Assembly: GCA_018715905.1 (NCBI GenBank)
Contig: DVKS01000123.1
Span: 1-48,303 of the forward strand
Reading direction: 5' to 3'
Source: Candidatus Caccovicinus merdipullorum
Lineage (GTDB): Bacteria; Bacillota; Clostridia; Lachnospirales; Lachnospiraceae
Length of the DNA stretch: 48,303 nucleotides
Each line of letters opens with the position of its first letter. Position 1 is the first letter of the stretch. The notes below the pieces were generated by a model, which saw only the letters and a list, made by a program, of their open reading frames with translations, searched no databases and was not told where the DNA came from. Shown here piece after piece: positions 1 to 8,008 of the stretch. The translations under genes were made by a program, and so were the position numbers.

Positions 1-26
1 ATATCAATATAAGTGAGGTTTATACT

Positions 27-962
27 ATGCAGCAGGATTTCCAATATATCTATCAGGTTTACCTGGACGGAAGTTTTTCCAAGGCCGCAGAGCATCTGTA
101 TCTGACGCAGCCTGCCCTAAGCATCGCCATCCAGAAAATCGAAAATTCCATCGGAATGCCTTTATTCGACCGAAGCCGCCGTCCTCTTCAGCTGACTGCC
201 GCCGGCGAGGCCTACATTCAGTCCATTCAGAAAATCCAGAGCCTGGAGTATGACTTGAACCAGCAGATCCGGGATATCCAGAACCTGAACACCGGTCTGA
301 TCCGCTTCGGCGGTTCCCACTATGTAAACGCGTACATTTTATCTCCGGTACTGGCGGGATTTTGTCAGGAATATCCGGGAATCAAACTGGAAATTACAGA
401 AGAAAGCTCAGATGTGCTGTCTGATTTGCTGACGCAGCGGAAAATCGATCTCACTTTCAGCTGCAATCCTGACATGATGAAAAAATTTGAACATTACTCC
501 ATGTTTCGTGATCATATTCTTCTGGCGGTTCCTGAGAACCATCCCGTTAATCAGAAGACAGCCTATGCAGCCCTGACAGCCCAGGATATTATCGACGGCA
601 AACATCTGGATCCCACATGCCCCTCCGCTCCCTTAAGCTTGTTCAGCGACCTGGAGTTTATCCTCCTGACTCCCGGGAACAATCTTCATGACCGGGCCAT
701 TCAGATTTTCCAGGAAGCCGGCTTTCATCCGAACATCAAGCTCCGTCTGTCCCAGCTGGCCACAGCCTATCATCTGGCAGCAGATGGATTCGCGGCCACC
801 CTGGTCAGCGACCGCCTGATCCATACTCCCAATGTTCCCCTCCGCTTTTATCAGCTGAATTCCCAGCTGGCTGACCGGATGTTCTACGTCCTGCTGCCCA
901 ACCGGAATTACACCTCCTTCGCCGTAAAGCGGTTTATCCAGTACCTTCTCCTTCATCTGTAA
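27..962 (+). CDS. LysR family transcriptional regulator
   Basis: 311-residue LysR-type regulator of normal length. An N-terminal winged helix-turn-helix (residues about 1-60, with SFSKAAEHLYLTQPALS as the recognition region) is followed by a linker helix and a periplasmic-binding-protein-like effector domain (about 85-305). The start has an AGTGAGG ribosome site a few bases upstream. It is convergent with the fumarase pair and ends at an inverted repeat that also covers the fumarase stop codon. Its usual divergent target would lie left of the window, so the regulon and inducer cannot be named. Family assignment is firm. Confidence 0.93.
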   Translation: MQQDFQYIYQVYLDGSFSKAAEHLYLTQPALSIAIQKIENSIGMPLFDRSRRPLQLTAAGEAYIQSIQKIQSLEYDLNQQIRDIQNLNTGLIRFGGSHYVNAYILSPVLAGFCQEYPGIKLEITEESSDVLSDLLTQRKIDLTFSCNPDMMKKFEHYSMFRDHILLAVPENHPVNQKTAYAALTAQDIIDGKHLDPTCPSAPLSLFSDLEFILLTPGNNLHDRAIQIFQEAGFHPNIKLRLSQLATAYHLAADGFAATLVSDRLIHTPNVPLRFYQLNSQLADRMFYVLLPNRNYTSFAVKRFIQYLLLHL

Positions 963-981
963 TATGTGTAATGTTCCCGGC

Positions 982-1024
982 AGGGCTGATCTCATTTGTC
1001 CGGCTGCGTTGGATGATCAGCCCT
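982..1024. terminator. stem-loop between convergent genes
   Basis: Perfect 10-bp inverted repeat (AGGGCTGATC / GATCAGCCCT, 23-base loop) between the LysR stop and the fumarase beta stop, overlapping the latter. It has no T-run, so it is a weak terminator candidate for either strand. Confidence 0.4.
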
Positions 1025-1580
1025 CCTGGCGTACCCTGTACTTTTCAATCTCCCGTTTCTGGAACACCTGTCCCCTGGTGTCGATTCCCACAATCACCCG
1101 AAGATTTTCCACATACAGCTTTTTCACCGATTCCGTTCCCAGATCCTCATAAGCCACCACTTCGCAGCTTTTTACCTGATTGGAAATCATGGCGGAAGCC
1201 CCGCCGATGCTTAAGAGATAAACTCCCCCGTATTCCTTGCAGAGTTCTGCCACCTCGTCGGAGCGATCTCCTTTTCCAATCATGGCCACCATTCCCTGCT
1301 CAAAGGTCATGCGCACAAATCCATCCATCCGCATGCTGGTGGTAGGGGCGATGGATCCCATGGTTCTTCCCGGCTTGGCGGGACATGGACCGGCGTAAAA
1401 AATGGTCTGATTGGTCAGGTCCACGGGAAGGGGCTTTCCTTCTGCCGCAAGGGCCTCAAACCGCTTATGAGCCGCGTCCCGGGCCGTATACAGATATCCG
1501 GTGAGATAAAGCACATCCCCGATTTCATATTTCTTTACTTCCTCTTTCGTCAGGGGAAGACTTACCTTAAATTCTCTCAT
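1017..1580 (-). CDS. class I fumarate hydratase / tartrate dehydratase beta subunit
   Basis: 187-residue C-terminal-type subunit of the two-subunit Fe-S hydro-lyases (fumarate to malate, or L-tartrate to oxaloacetate). It shows the family signature GPCPAKPGRTMGS (residues 64-76) followed by TTSMRMD, part of the substrate site. The gene lies 13 bases downstream of the alpha-subunit gene on the same strand, so the pair is an operon and forms one cytosolic enzyme. Fumarase is more likely than tartrate dehydratase in a fermentative clostridium because no tartrate transporter is adjacent, but sequence alone cannot decide the substrate. Ribosome site GGAGGG precedes the ATG. Confidence 0.88.
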   Translation of the reverse strand: MREFKVSLPLTKEEVKKYEIGDVLYLTGYLYTARDAAHKRFEALAAEGKPLPVDLTNQTIFYAGPCPAKPGRTMGSIAPTTSMRMDGFVRMTFEQGMVAMIGKGDRSDEVAELCKEYGGVYLLSIGGASAMISNQVKSCEVVAYEDLGTESVKKLYVENLRVIVGIDTRGQVFQKREIEKYRVRQEG

Positions 1581-1593
1581 GGCGTAACCCTCC

Positions 1594-2436
1594 TTAGATC
1601 GTTTTGCTGGCGTGACGGCTGGCGTGGCACTGGAGATTTACCGCCACCGGAAGCGCCGTAATGTGACAGGGATAATACTCAACATGCACATCCAGAGCCG
1701 TTACCGTGCCTCCCATTCCCAGGGTGCCGATTCCCGTCTTATTGATTTCCGCTAAAAGTTCCTCCTCCAGTTTCGCGTAGAGAGGCTTGGGATGACGCCG
1801 GCCGATGGGGCGAAGAAGAGCCTTTTTGGCAATCCATGTACAGTAATCCATGGTTCCTCCCACGCCTACGCCTACGATGATGGGCGGGCAGGTCTTTCCC
1901 CCCGCATGCTTGATGGTTTCCATCACAAACCGCTTCACTCCTTCCGGGCCTTCTCCCGGCACCAGAGTGGTGAAAGCTCCCATGTTCTCGCTTCCGCCGC
2001 CCTTAGGCATTACCGTAATGGTTACCTTGTCACCGGGAACAATCTCCGTATGGAGAACTGCCGGGGTGTTGTCCCCTGTATTCACCCGTTCCAGCGGATC
2101 CTTTACCACGGATTTTCTTAAATATCCGTCCCGGTATCCCTGTCTTACCCCCTCATTCACCGCGTCAAAAAGGGGCATTCCTTCCCATGCAATCTCCTGG
2201 CCGATTTCCAGAAGCACTACGCAGACGCCGGTATCATGGCAGCAGGGAATCTGTTCCATTTTGGCATACTCCGCATTTTCAATCAAAAGCTCCAGGGTCT
2301 GGCGGCTGTACTCGGACTTCTCCCGCTGCAGGGCATCCCGAAACGCGTTGACTACATTGTCATCCAGCTCGTAACAGGCCTTCATGGCTAACTCCCGGAT
2401 TTCCGGAATCAGCTGCTCCGTGTTCATTTTTCTCAT
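1594..2436 (-). CDS. class I fumarate hydratase / tartrate dehydratase alpha subunit
   Basis: 280-residue Fe-S subunit. Candidate ligands of the catalytic [4Fe-4S] cluster are C66 (in CCHDTGVC, 65-72), C183 (in KTCPP) and C270 (in NLQC), which match the three conserved cysteines of class I fumarases. GGGSENMGAF (147-155) is also a family motif. An AGGAGG-like site lies upstream of the ATG. It is the first gene of the two-gene operon. A TATAAT box on this strand (2522-2527) in the AT-rich upstream region is the likely promoter, although its -35 box is weak. Cluster chemistry makes the enzyme oxygen-sensitive, consistent with an anaerobe. Confidence 0.9.
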   Translation of the reverse strand: MRKMNTEQLIPEIRELAMKACYELDDNVVNAFRDALQREKSEYSRQTLELLIENAEYAKMEQIPCCHDTGVCVVLLEIGQEIAWEGMPLFDAVNEGVRQGYRDGYLRKSVVKDPLERVNTGDNTPAVLHTEIVPGDKVTITVMPKGGGSENMGAFTTLVPGEGPEGVKRFVMETIKHAGGKTCPPIIVGVGVGGTMDYCTWIAKKALLRPIGRRHPKPLYAKLEEELLAEINKTGIGTLGMGGTVTALDVHVEYYPCHITALPVAVNLQCHASRHASKTI

Positions 2437-2580
2437 CTGGGTTTCCTCCTTACTGGCAGATACCCTGCCTTACTGTTGTCGTTAACAGCTTTTTTCTTTA
2501 TCCTTACAATACCATGAAAGCATTATATAATCAATTTTATGTATTTTATGATAGTATAAATTAGTTTTATGTTTACATAA
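2437..2580 (-). promoter_or_regulatory. upstream region of the fumarase operon
   Basis: AT-rich stretch upstream of the alpha-subunit gene with a TATAAT at 2522-2527 (minus strand) and three copies of TTTTATG on the plus strand between about 2534 and 2572. The copies could be a regulator site or simple AT bias. No coding signal was accepted here. Confidence 0.35.
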
Positions 2581-2683
2581 TAAACCTTCATGCGCCGGCG
2601 GGCGGCGTTCCAGCCATCCCATGAAAGTCGTGGCGGCGTATTTGGCATCCCTGAATACATGCCGCCTATCCGGCGGCAGACTA
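2581..2683 (-). repeat. dispersed intergenic repeat, copy A
   Basis: About 103 bp that, read on the minus strand, matches 43522-43622 of the plus strand almost end to end. Blocks GCGGCATGTATTCAGGGATG, TTTCATGGGATGGCTGG and GGCGCATGAAGGTTTA are identical. Both copies keep a hairpin near one end (GCCGCC-ggata-GGCGGC here) although the bases differ, and both carry GGCAT...ATGCC. A 72-codon open frame crosses it, but I regard that as spurious. There is no transposase, so it is a REP- or MITE-like element. Confidence 0.8.
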
Positions 2684-2944
2684 TCAGAGTAAGCTATCAA
2701 AAGGAAGATAATCCGAAATAAGAATTGGCAAAACAGCCTGTTTTTCGTTAGAATTAGATGTGTTAATCATTATCATCGCAAGTTAATTTAACAAAAAAGG
2801 ACCTTGGGCTTATTTTTGACCCATGATCCTTCTTTGTTTTTAGGCTATGCTTTTTTCACAGCCCCTTTTCTCCATATCAGGGATAAAATCCGGTATTAAG
2901 CGCTCCCTTTTGGATAAATCACATATTTAAAAACTCCACTGGTG
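2684..2944. other. intergenic region with a possible PIN-toxin remnant
   Basis: No intact gene. On the minus strand directly after the antitoxin, in another frame, 13 codons read KPAIMTPVEFLNM and stop (about 2915-2956). This resembles the extreme C terminus of PIN-family toxins that normally follow such antitoxins. The rest (2684-2910) shows no coding or clear structural signal. Confidence 0.35.
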
Positions 2945-3235
2945 TCATAATCGCCGGTTTTTCTCTTTTTCGTCCTCATTTCTCAGTTCTGTGACAAGAG
3001 CCATAACATCATCTTCTTCAGTCATACCGGTACGTTCTGCTTCTCCGGCCATTTCCTGCTGAAGCATCTGCATAGCATAAACAGCAGAATTGACAATACG
3101 TACAGTGTCCCCTTCAACGATGAAAGTAACTCGATCACCACTCGACACGCCAAGCACATTACGAACATCCTTTGGAATTGTGATCTGCCCCTTTGCCATG
3201 ACTTTGGCGTTGTCCACAAACGCATTTGCTAACAT
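2945..3235 (-). CDS. AbrB/MazE/SpoVT-type antitoxin, orphan
   Basis: 96-residue swapped-hairpin AbrB-family DNA-binding protein. The signature NAKVMAKGQITIPKDVR near the N terminus is typical of antitoxins paired with PIN-domain toxins, and the acidic C-terminal half would bind the toxin. An in-frame ATG at 3250 would give 101 residues; I prefer 3235 because neither start has a strong ribosome site and homologous N termini usually begin near here. No toxin gene follows, only a possible 13-codon tail. It is likely autoregulated, since a perfect inverted repeat sits at its transcription start. Confidence 0.8.
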   Translation of the reverse strand: MLANAFVDNAKVMAKGQITIPKDVRNVLGVSSGDRVTFIVEGDTVRIVNSAVYAMQMLQQEMAGEAERTGMTEEDDVMALVTELRNEDEKEKNRRL

Positions 3236-3260
3236 GATTTTGCACCACATCTCTGAAATG

Positions 3261-3313
3261 AAAAGTAGGGATTTCCCTACTTTTATTTTACGTAAAAGTT
3301 ATAGAAAAATCAA
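3261..3313 (-). promoter_or_regulatory. antitoxin promoter with overlapping operator
   Basis: Minus-strand promoter TTGATT (3313-3308), 17-bp spacer, TAAAAT (3290-3285). The expected start, near 3278, falls inside a perfect 10-bp inverted repeat AAAAGTAGGG-attt-CCCTACTTTT (3261-3284). This fits autorepression by an AbrB-type antitoxin. The repeat could also act as a terminator on the plus strand. Confidence 0.65.
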
Positions 3314-3351
3314 TGAGAGACGAAAATTTTTCTTTGAGGACTGCAGACCGC

Positions 3352-3380
3352 TTGAAGGGCTTTTTGAGATATCGTATAAT
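3352..3380 (+). promoter_or_regulatory. strong sigma-A-type promoter with unknown transcript
   Basis: TTGAAG (3352-3357), exactly 17 bp, then TATAAT (3375-3380), pointing right into a region without a recognisable gene. The expected start is near 3387. See the next entry and the findings. Confidence 0.55.
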
Positions 3381-3682
3381 GTGCGCAAAGCACATATCGA
3401 GCGAGTGCGAGACAAATGCCACGACGAACTGTATGCATCTCCCAGGGCGATACCGTGCTTTTGGAAGCATGACCTTTTGGCGCTTATATCATGAAGAAGT
3501 AAGCAAAAAGCAAATATTCCATTTGGCTATTTCTTTCTGGAAAAAACACCGATTGAAAATTGCTAAATTGTGGAATATCGAACAGTTGACAGCCTTGCCA
3601 TACAAGAACTTAGCCGCATAAAGATCTCTTCTATTTCATGGAGCAGACTGGATTCAAATTATCCATCAATATGTATCTTTCT
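3381..3682 (+). other. unassigned transcribed region, possible small RNA or decayed ORF
   Basis: About 300 bases without a recognised gene, downstream of a good promoter. The first bases can fold (TGTGC-gcaaa-GCACA). A plus-strand frame open to 3621 ends in a lysine/tryptophan-rich stretch (MTFWRLYHEEVSKKQIF...), but no ribosome site or family was recognised. It may be a non-coding RNA, a small protein or a decayed gene. Confidence 0.3.
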
Positions 3683-4774
3683 TTATTCAAACCATTCCTT
3701 GATTTCCTTCATCCGGGATACCTGATCCACATGGAATGGGCAGCGGTGATTGCAGTGCCCGCACTGAATGCAGCTGTCCGCCTTTACCTCCAGTTTCCGG
3801 TAATGATCTACCGCCAGAGAATCTCCCGCCCTGGACAGATCATAATACTTATTGATCAGCCCGATATTCAGTCCTGCCGGACACGGGGCGCAGTGATTGC
3901 AGTACACGCAGGTGCCTTCCGCATCATGGGGCGCAAAGGTGCCGATCACCGAATAATCCGTTTCCTCCGGCGATGCCGTTAAGAATCCCAGGATCCGTTC
4001 CAGATCCTTCTTTCCCCGGATGCCGGGAAGCACCGTCACCACGCCCGGCTTGTCTAATGCATACTGAATGCACTGATATTCCGTCAGGGCCTTCTTAAAG
4101 GGAGAGGTCCGTTCATCCAGAAGCTGTCCTCCGCCAAAAGCTTTCATCACGGAAATTCCCACGCCTTCCTTCTCACATCTCCGGTAAAGCTCCATTCTGT
4201 CATCCACCGTGCCGATGCCGTAATCCCCTTTCTGGTAATCGTAAGCCGGATTAACGGAAAACATCATCATGTCCAGAATTCCCATATCCAGCACGTTTCC
4301 CGCCAGCTCAGGCGTGTGGCTGGAAAGGCCCACGTGACGGACAATCCCCTCCTGTTTAAGCCGAAGGATCGTTTCGATCACGCCGCTTTTCTGCATCTTC
4401 TGAAGGTCGGAAATTTCGTCAATACAGTGAATGAAGCCGAAATCAATATAATCCGTCTTAAGGGCTGAAAGCTGCCAGTCCACCGACCGCTTGATAGTGT
4501 CCGGATCTGTAGTCCATCCGTATGTTCCGGAAGTATAATCCGCCCCGAAATGAATCTGGAAATACACCTGATCCCGAACACCGGCCAGAGCCCGTCCATA
4601 AGCGGGAAAGGGCTTTGCCTCTGCCGATGCCATGTCAAAATAATTGATTCCCTGTTCCACTGCATAGGAAATGGTTTCTTCGATCTCCTTCTCCCCTGCC
4701 TCCTGGATGGAACTGGTTCCCAGTCCTAATATGCTGATAGGTTCCCCTCCATGGGGAAGCTTCCGGTATTCCAT
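3683..4774 (-). CDS. aldo/keto reductase with C-terminal ferredoxin domain
   Basis: 363 residues: an aldo/keto reductase TIM barrel (about 1-280) followed by a two-cluster ferredoxin-like tail with CVYCNHCAPCP and CIQCGHCNHRCP. This fusion family is common in clostridia and presumably moves electrons between Fe-S clusters and an NAD(P)H-dependent carbonyl reduction. The substrate is unknown. D47 and the histidine of GFIHCID are in place. The usual Tyr context is altered (FDMASAEAKPFPAYG) and the usual lysine strand reads YFQIHFG, so classic tetrad chemistry may be modified. It is monocistronic, with GGAGGG upstream of the ATG. Confidence 0.88.
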   Translation of the reverse strand: MEYRKLPHGGEPISILGLGTSSIQEAGEKEIEETISYAVEQGINYFDMASAEAKPFPAYGRALAGVRDQVYFQIHFGADYTSGTYGWTTDPDTIKRSVDWQLSALKTDYIDFGFIHCIDEISDLQKMQKSGVIETILRLKQEGIVRHVGLSSHTPELAGNVLDMGILDMMMFSVNPAYDYQKGDYGIGTVDDRMELYRRCEKEGVGISVMKAFGGGQLLDERTSPFKKALTEYQCIQYALDKPGVVTVLPGIRGKKDLERILGFLTASPEETDYSVIGTFAPHDAEGTCVYCNHCAPCPAGLNIGLINKYYDLSRAGDSLAVDHYRKLEVKADSCIQCGHCNHRCPFHVDQVSRMKEIKEWFE

Positions 4775-4959
4775 AATTTTCCCTCCTGAATCTTCCGATC
4801 ATTCTCTGCTGTCATCCGGACGGCATTTGGCAGAAAGCCTCCATATGCCTCTGATTCCATCTTCTATTATATAATTGGCAGCCGCCCCCGTCCAATACTC
4901 TTTATCAAGATGCTTCGATGCCTAAAAGGCATTCCCCGTTTTGGGATACAGACAGAAAA

Positions 4960-5283
4960 TCAGTTCAGAATGGACTGGCGGTACTGGGAGGGAGTTACGT
5001 TTTCCCATTTTTTAAAGGTGGTGCAGAAGCTTGTCTCACTGTTAAAGCCGGTGCTGAAGGCGATGTTCTTGATGGACATCTCTGTGGATTTCAGAAGATA
5101 TTTTGCCGCCGACAGGCGGGTCTTGATCAGATACTGATGCGGCGTGATTCCTGTCTCCTTCGTAAACACTCTGGTGAAATGAAATGGACTCATATTCGCC
5201 TCGGCTGCCAGCTGTTCCAGAGACAGGTCCTTTTGAAAATGCTCATTGATGTACGAAATGGCGTCAGCCATGGAGATGGCGCA
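4960..5283 (-). pseudogene. AraC-family regulator remnant (C-terminal HTH domain only)
   Basis: About 105 residues forming the complete double helix-turn-helix of an AraC regulator (ADAISYINEHFQKDLSLEQL to the C terminus; second motif IKNIAFSTGFNSETSFCTTF). The N-terminal sensor domain (normally 150-180 residues) is missing. The upstream frame stays open only because it runs antisense through the neighbouring TPR remnant. The first in-frame ATG (5271) has no ribosome site. The 5' end stops abruptly at about 5284, where the plus-strand TPR remnant begins. Non-functional unless expressed by chance. Confidence 0.85.
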
Positions 5284-5286
5284 GGT

Positions 5287-6156
5287 CTGACCTGGAGAAG
5301 TCCCAACCCCTATGGCAGCGAGGCTTATTACAATCTGGGACTGAGCCAGTTCTGTCAGGAGAAGTATGATGAGGCTTATGACAGCTTCTATAAGGCGGCC
5401 TGGACCAATGAGCAGCAGGAGATGTCCTGGTACTACCTGGCTGTTATCTCCTGCAGAAGAGGGGATTATGAGCTTGCTCTGGACTTTGTGGAAAAGGGGC
5501 TTATCAAGAACACCCACAACATCAAGGCACGGGGCCTGAAGGCGGCGGTGCTCCGGGTTCTGGGAAAAAAGGATGAGGCCTGCGCATGGATCGCAGAAAA
5601 CCTGAAAACCGATCCCTTTGATTATGTATCCAGATACGAGGCGGTTTTGAACGCGTCTGCAGAAGAAAAAGAAGCCAGACTGAAAGAATTGAAGGTGCTG
5701 ATGCGTGATTTCCACGAAAATTATCTTCAGACGGCCCGCGACTGCGCGGAGGCAGGCTTCTTTGAAGAGGCTTTAGAGGTTCTGGACGGCTGCACGAAAG
5801 AATGGCCCATGCTCTTCTATTACAGAGGCGCATATCTCCTGAAGCTGGGAAGAGCGGATGAAGCGAAGGAAGCCTTTGCCTGCTTCAATAAGCTCATGGA
5901 TTACGGCGAGCGCCATCTGAATGATAAGGTAAAGAACGATTTCTTCGCAGTGTCACTTCCGGACTTCCTGATCTTCGAGGATGACATGGACAGAAGAAAT
6001 AAGGCTCACTGCTATTATCTGATGGGACTTGCGAACATCGGACTTGGGAATCCGGAAGCTGCCGTGAAGGACTTTGATAAAGCGCTGGAGTATGACTTCA
6101 ATCATCAGAACTGCCGGATCTATAAGGAACTGGCAAAGAGAGAGCTGTCACAGTAA
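5287..6156 (+). pseudogene. DUF5107/TPR protein remnant (C-terminal repeats only)
   Basis: About 289 residues of tetratricopeptide repeats starting at LTWRSPNPYGSEAYYNLGL and including DEAYDSFYKAAW and NPEAAVKDFDKALEYD. They resemble the C-terminal repeats of the roughly 1,000-residue DUF5107 proteins that often sit near carbohydrate genes. The open frame continues upstream to 4918, but that part is antisense to the AraC remnant, so no real start exists. The stop codon is normal. An original divergent AraC/DUF5107 pair that lost both 5' ends is the simplest explanation. Confidence 0.75.
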
Positions 6157-6453
6157 GACGGGCGAGTATTGCCGCGGAAAATTTCAGGCCTGCAAAACCG
6201 CGCTGGAATCTCCAGAAAATTATAACAAGCTGGATCAGCATACGGAGCAGATTCAGATGCCGGCGCGAAAGTATCCAGTAGGTCTGGGATTTTTACCCTC
6301 AGGAAACGTGCGCCGCCAGGCACGCCCAAAAAGAAGCAGAATGCCCCTCGGCCCTCTGCTTCTTTTCCATTTCCAGGTATCCCCTGTTTTCGATCATATT
6401 ATATTAAAATGCTGTGATGCTGCCTGCGCTCCCATGGTCAAAGGAAACTTATC
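6157..6453. other. intergenic region with a terminator
   Basis: No gene was accepted. It holds the stem-loop AAGAAGCAGA / TCTGCTTCTT (6331-6364), which can serve both strands: A-run before, TTTT after. The rest shows nothing recognisable. Confidence 0.5.
6327..6366. terminator. bidirectional terminator candidate
   Basis: Perfect 10-bp stem AAGAAGCAGA / TCTGCTTCTT with a 14-base loop, A-run upstream and T-rich downstream, between the TPR remnant and the minus-strand GlcG remnant. Confidence 0.6.
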
Positions 6454-6696
6454 CTATTTCGTCAGCTCCTCAAACACAAAAACCACATACTCGGCAATGG
6501 CGCAGTCCTGTTCTTCCGCACCGCCGCCGACGCCGATTCCTCCGGCAATCTTTCCGTTTACAAACAGCGGATAACCGCCGGCCGCCAGCGTGATCCGGGG
6601 ATCATTGGTCTGAATGGCCATTAAAGATGCGCCCTCTGCCGCACATGCGGCAACATCCTTGGTCCTGCACTGGGTAACGGCCGCTGCAGAGAGCAA
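6454..6696 (-). pseudogene. GlcG/HbpS-family remnant (C-terminal half)
   Basis: About 80 residues matching the C-terminal half of GlcG/HbpS proteins (normally 130-150 residues): DPRITLAAGGYPLFVNGKIA, then GGIGVGGGAEEQD. Only a TTG is available as start and it has no ribosome site. The frame runs upstream into the garR stop region (overlapping it in another frame), so the first half appears deleted. GlcG proteins often accompany glycolate, tartronate or hydroxyacid genes, so an original garR-glcG operon is plausible. Confidence 0.65.
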
Positions 6697-6704
6697 ATAC
6701 CAGA

Positions 6705-7589
6705 TTATTCTCCGCAGTTTTCCCCGGCATTATCATAATAACAGATCAGCGCCTGGGTTCCCAGATCACCCTTTCCCTGGGCCTCCAGCTGCTCATACAT
6801 CTTCAGAACACATTCCAGCATGGGAAGTCTGGCTCCGGCGCTTTCCGATTCCTCTTCCGCAAGCTTCATGTCCTTGATAAAATGTTTCATAAAAAATCCC
6901 GGCTGATAGTCATCTTTAAGAATCCGGGAAGCCACATTGGTCATCTGTGCGCTTCCTGCCGCTCCTGTGCTGATGGATTCCAGCATAAGAGCCGGATCAA
7001 GGCCCACTGCCTTTGCATATGCCAGAGCCTCGCAGGCTCCGCTCAAAGCTCCCGCTATGGCAATCTGGTTGCACATCTTGGTGTGCTGTCCGTTTCCTGC
7101 CGGTCCTTCATAATAAATGGATTTTCCCATGGCCTCAAAAACAGGCAGGCAAAAATCGAACGTCTCCTTATCGCCGCCTGCCAGAATGGTAAGGGTCCCT
7201 GCCTTAGCGCCGGAATCGCCGCCTGTCACCGGAGCATCCAGCACCTTAAGGCCTTTTTCCTTCCCTTTCTCATAAATCTCCCTGGCAAGCTTCGGACTGG
7301 TGGTGGTCATATCGATGAGGCAGGTTCCCGGGTCCGCCCTTTTGATAACGCCGTCTTCCCCGAAATAAACCTGTTCCACATCCTTGGGATATCCCACAAT
7401 GGTGATCACCACATCGCGGCCTTTGGCGCACTCCGCCGGGGAATCACACCAGACGGCTCCCTCTGCCACCAGCTCATCAGCCTTGGATTTTGTGCGGTTG
7501 TAAACAGCTACCTGGTATCCTGCTTTCATCAAGTTGCGTACCATGGACCGGCCCATGATTCCGGTTCCGATAAATCCTATTTTTTTCAT
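6705..7589 (-). CDS. garR: 2-hydroxy-3-oxopropionate reductase-type beta-hydroxyacid dehydrogenase
   Basis: 294-residue NAD(P)-dependent 3-hydroxyacid dehydrogenase. Rossmann motif GFIGTGIMG (5-13), substrate loop DAPVTGGDSGAKAGTL, the catalytic-lysine segment GNGQHTKMCNQ and a C-terminal all-helical domain are all present, and the length is typical. The family includes tartronate semialdehyde reductase and 3-hydroxyisobutyrate dehydrogenase; the former is favoured by the neighbouring GlcG remnant, but the substrate is not proven. The start overlaps the hxlR stop by 4 bases (ATGA), so translation is coupled to the regulator. Confidence 0.83.
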   Translation of the reverse strand: MKKIGFIGTGIMGRSMVRNLMKAGYQVAVYNRTKSKADELVAEGAVWCDSPAECAKGRDVVITIVGYPKDVEQVYFGEDGVIKRADPGTCLIDMTTTSPKLAREIYEKGKEKGLKVLDAPVTGGDSGAKAGTLTILAGGDKETFDFCLPVFEAMGKSIYYEGPAGNGQHTKMCNQIAIAGALSGACEALAYAKAVGLDPALMLESISTGAAGSAQMTNVASRILKDDYQPGFFMKHFIKDMKLAEEESESAGARLPMLECVLKMYEQLEAQGKGDLGTQALICYYDNAGENCGE

Positions 7590-7969
7590 GCTCGTTCCTC
7601 TTCTCCCTCTGTTCTCTTTTGTTGATTTTTGGCCTTATACTCCTCTCCCCAGTCCCACATGGCATCCAGAACCGATTTTAAGCTGTATCCCAGCTCCGTC
7701 AGCGTATATTCCACCCGAGGCGGCACCTCCGGATAAACGGTCCTGGTCAGCAGGCCGCTTTCCTCCATCTGGCGAAGCTGCGCTGTTAAAACCTTCTGCG
7801 ATACATGGCCGATGGACTTTTTCAGTTCCCCGAACCGCTTGGTCCCCGGAAGCAGATCCCGGAGAATCAGCACCTTCCACTTATCACTGATCAGCATAAG
7901 GGTCGTCTCCACCGGGCAGGCCGGCAGCTCTTTGGCTGGAGTTACGGCAATCTCTTTCAACGACTCCAT
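7586..7969 (-). CDS. HxlR family transcriptional regulator
   Basis: 127-residue HxlR-type winged-helix protein: CPVETTLMLISDKWKVLILR, then GTKRFGELKKSIGHVSQKVL and LTRTVYPEVPPRVEYTLTELG. The N-terminal cysteine (CPVE) is the usual redox or electrophile sensor position of this family. It is co-transcribed with garR through a 4-base overlap and likely controls that operon. Upstream lie two 15-bp direct repeats suited to HxlR-type binding. Confidence 0.9.
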   Translation of the reverse strand: MESLKEIAVTPAKELPACPVETTLMLISDKWKVLILRDLLPGTKRFGELKKSIGHVSQKVLTAQLRQMEESGLLTRTVYPEVPPRVEYTLTELGYSLKSVLDAMWDWGEEYKAKNQQKRTEGEEERA

Positions 7970-8008
7970 GGCAGTCCTCCTTTACATGATTCCATTCGTA
8001 TCTTTTTA

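Noticed and set aside
2482..2700. 72-codon minus-strand frame (RRHVFRDAKYAATTFMGWLE)
   Set aside because: It lies within the dispersed repeat. The same peptide appears from copy B in a broken form, and there is no ribosome site. I treat it as repeat-derived noise.
4918..5286. Upstream part of the plus-strand TPR frame as a real N terminus
   Set aside because: It is exactly antisense to the conserved AraC HTH domain, so it is an accidental open frame created by the deletion junction.
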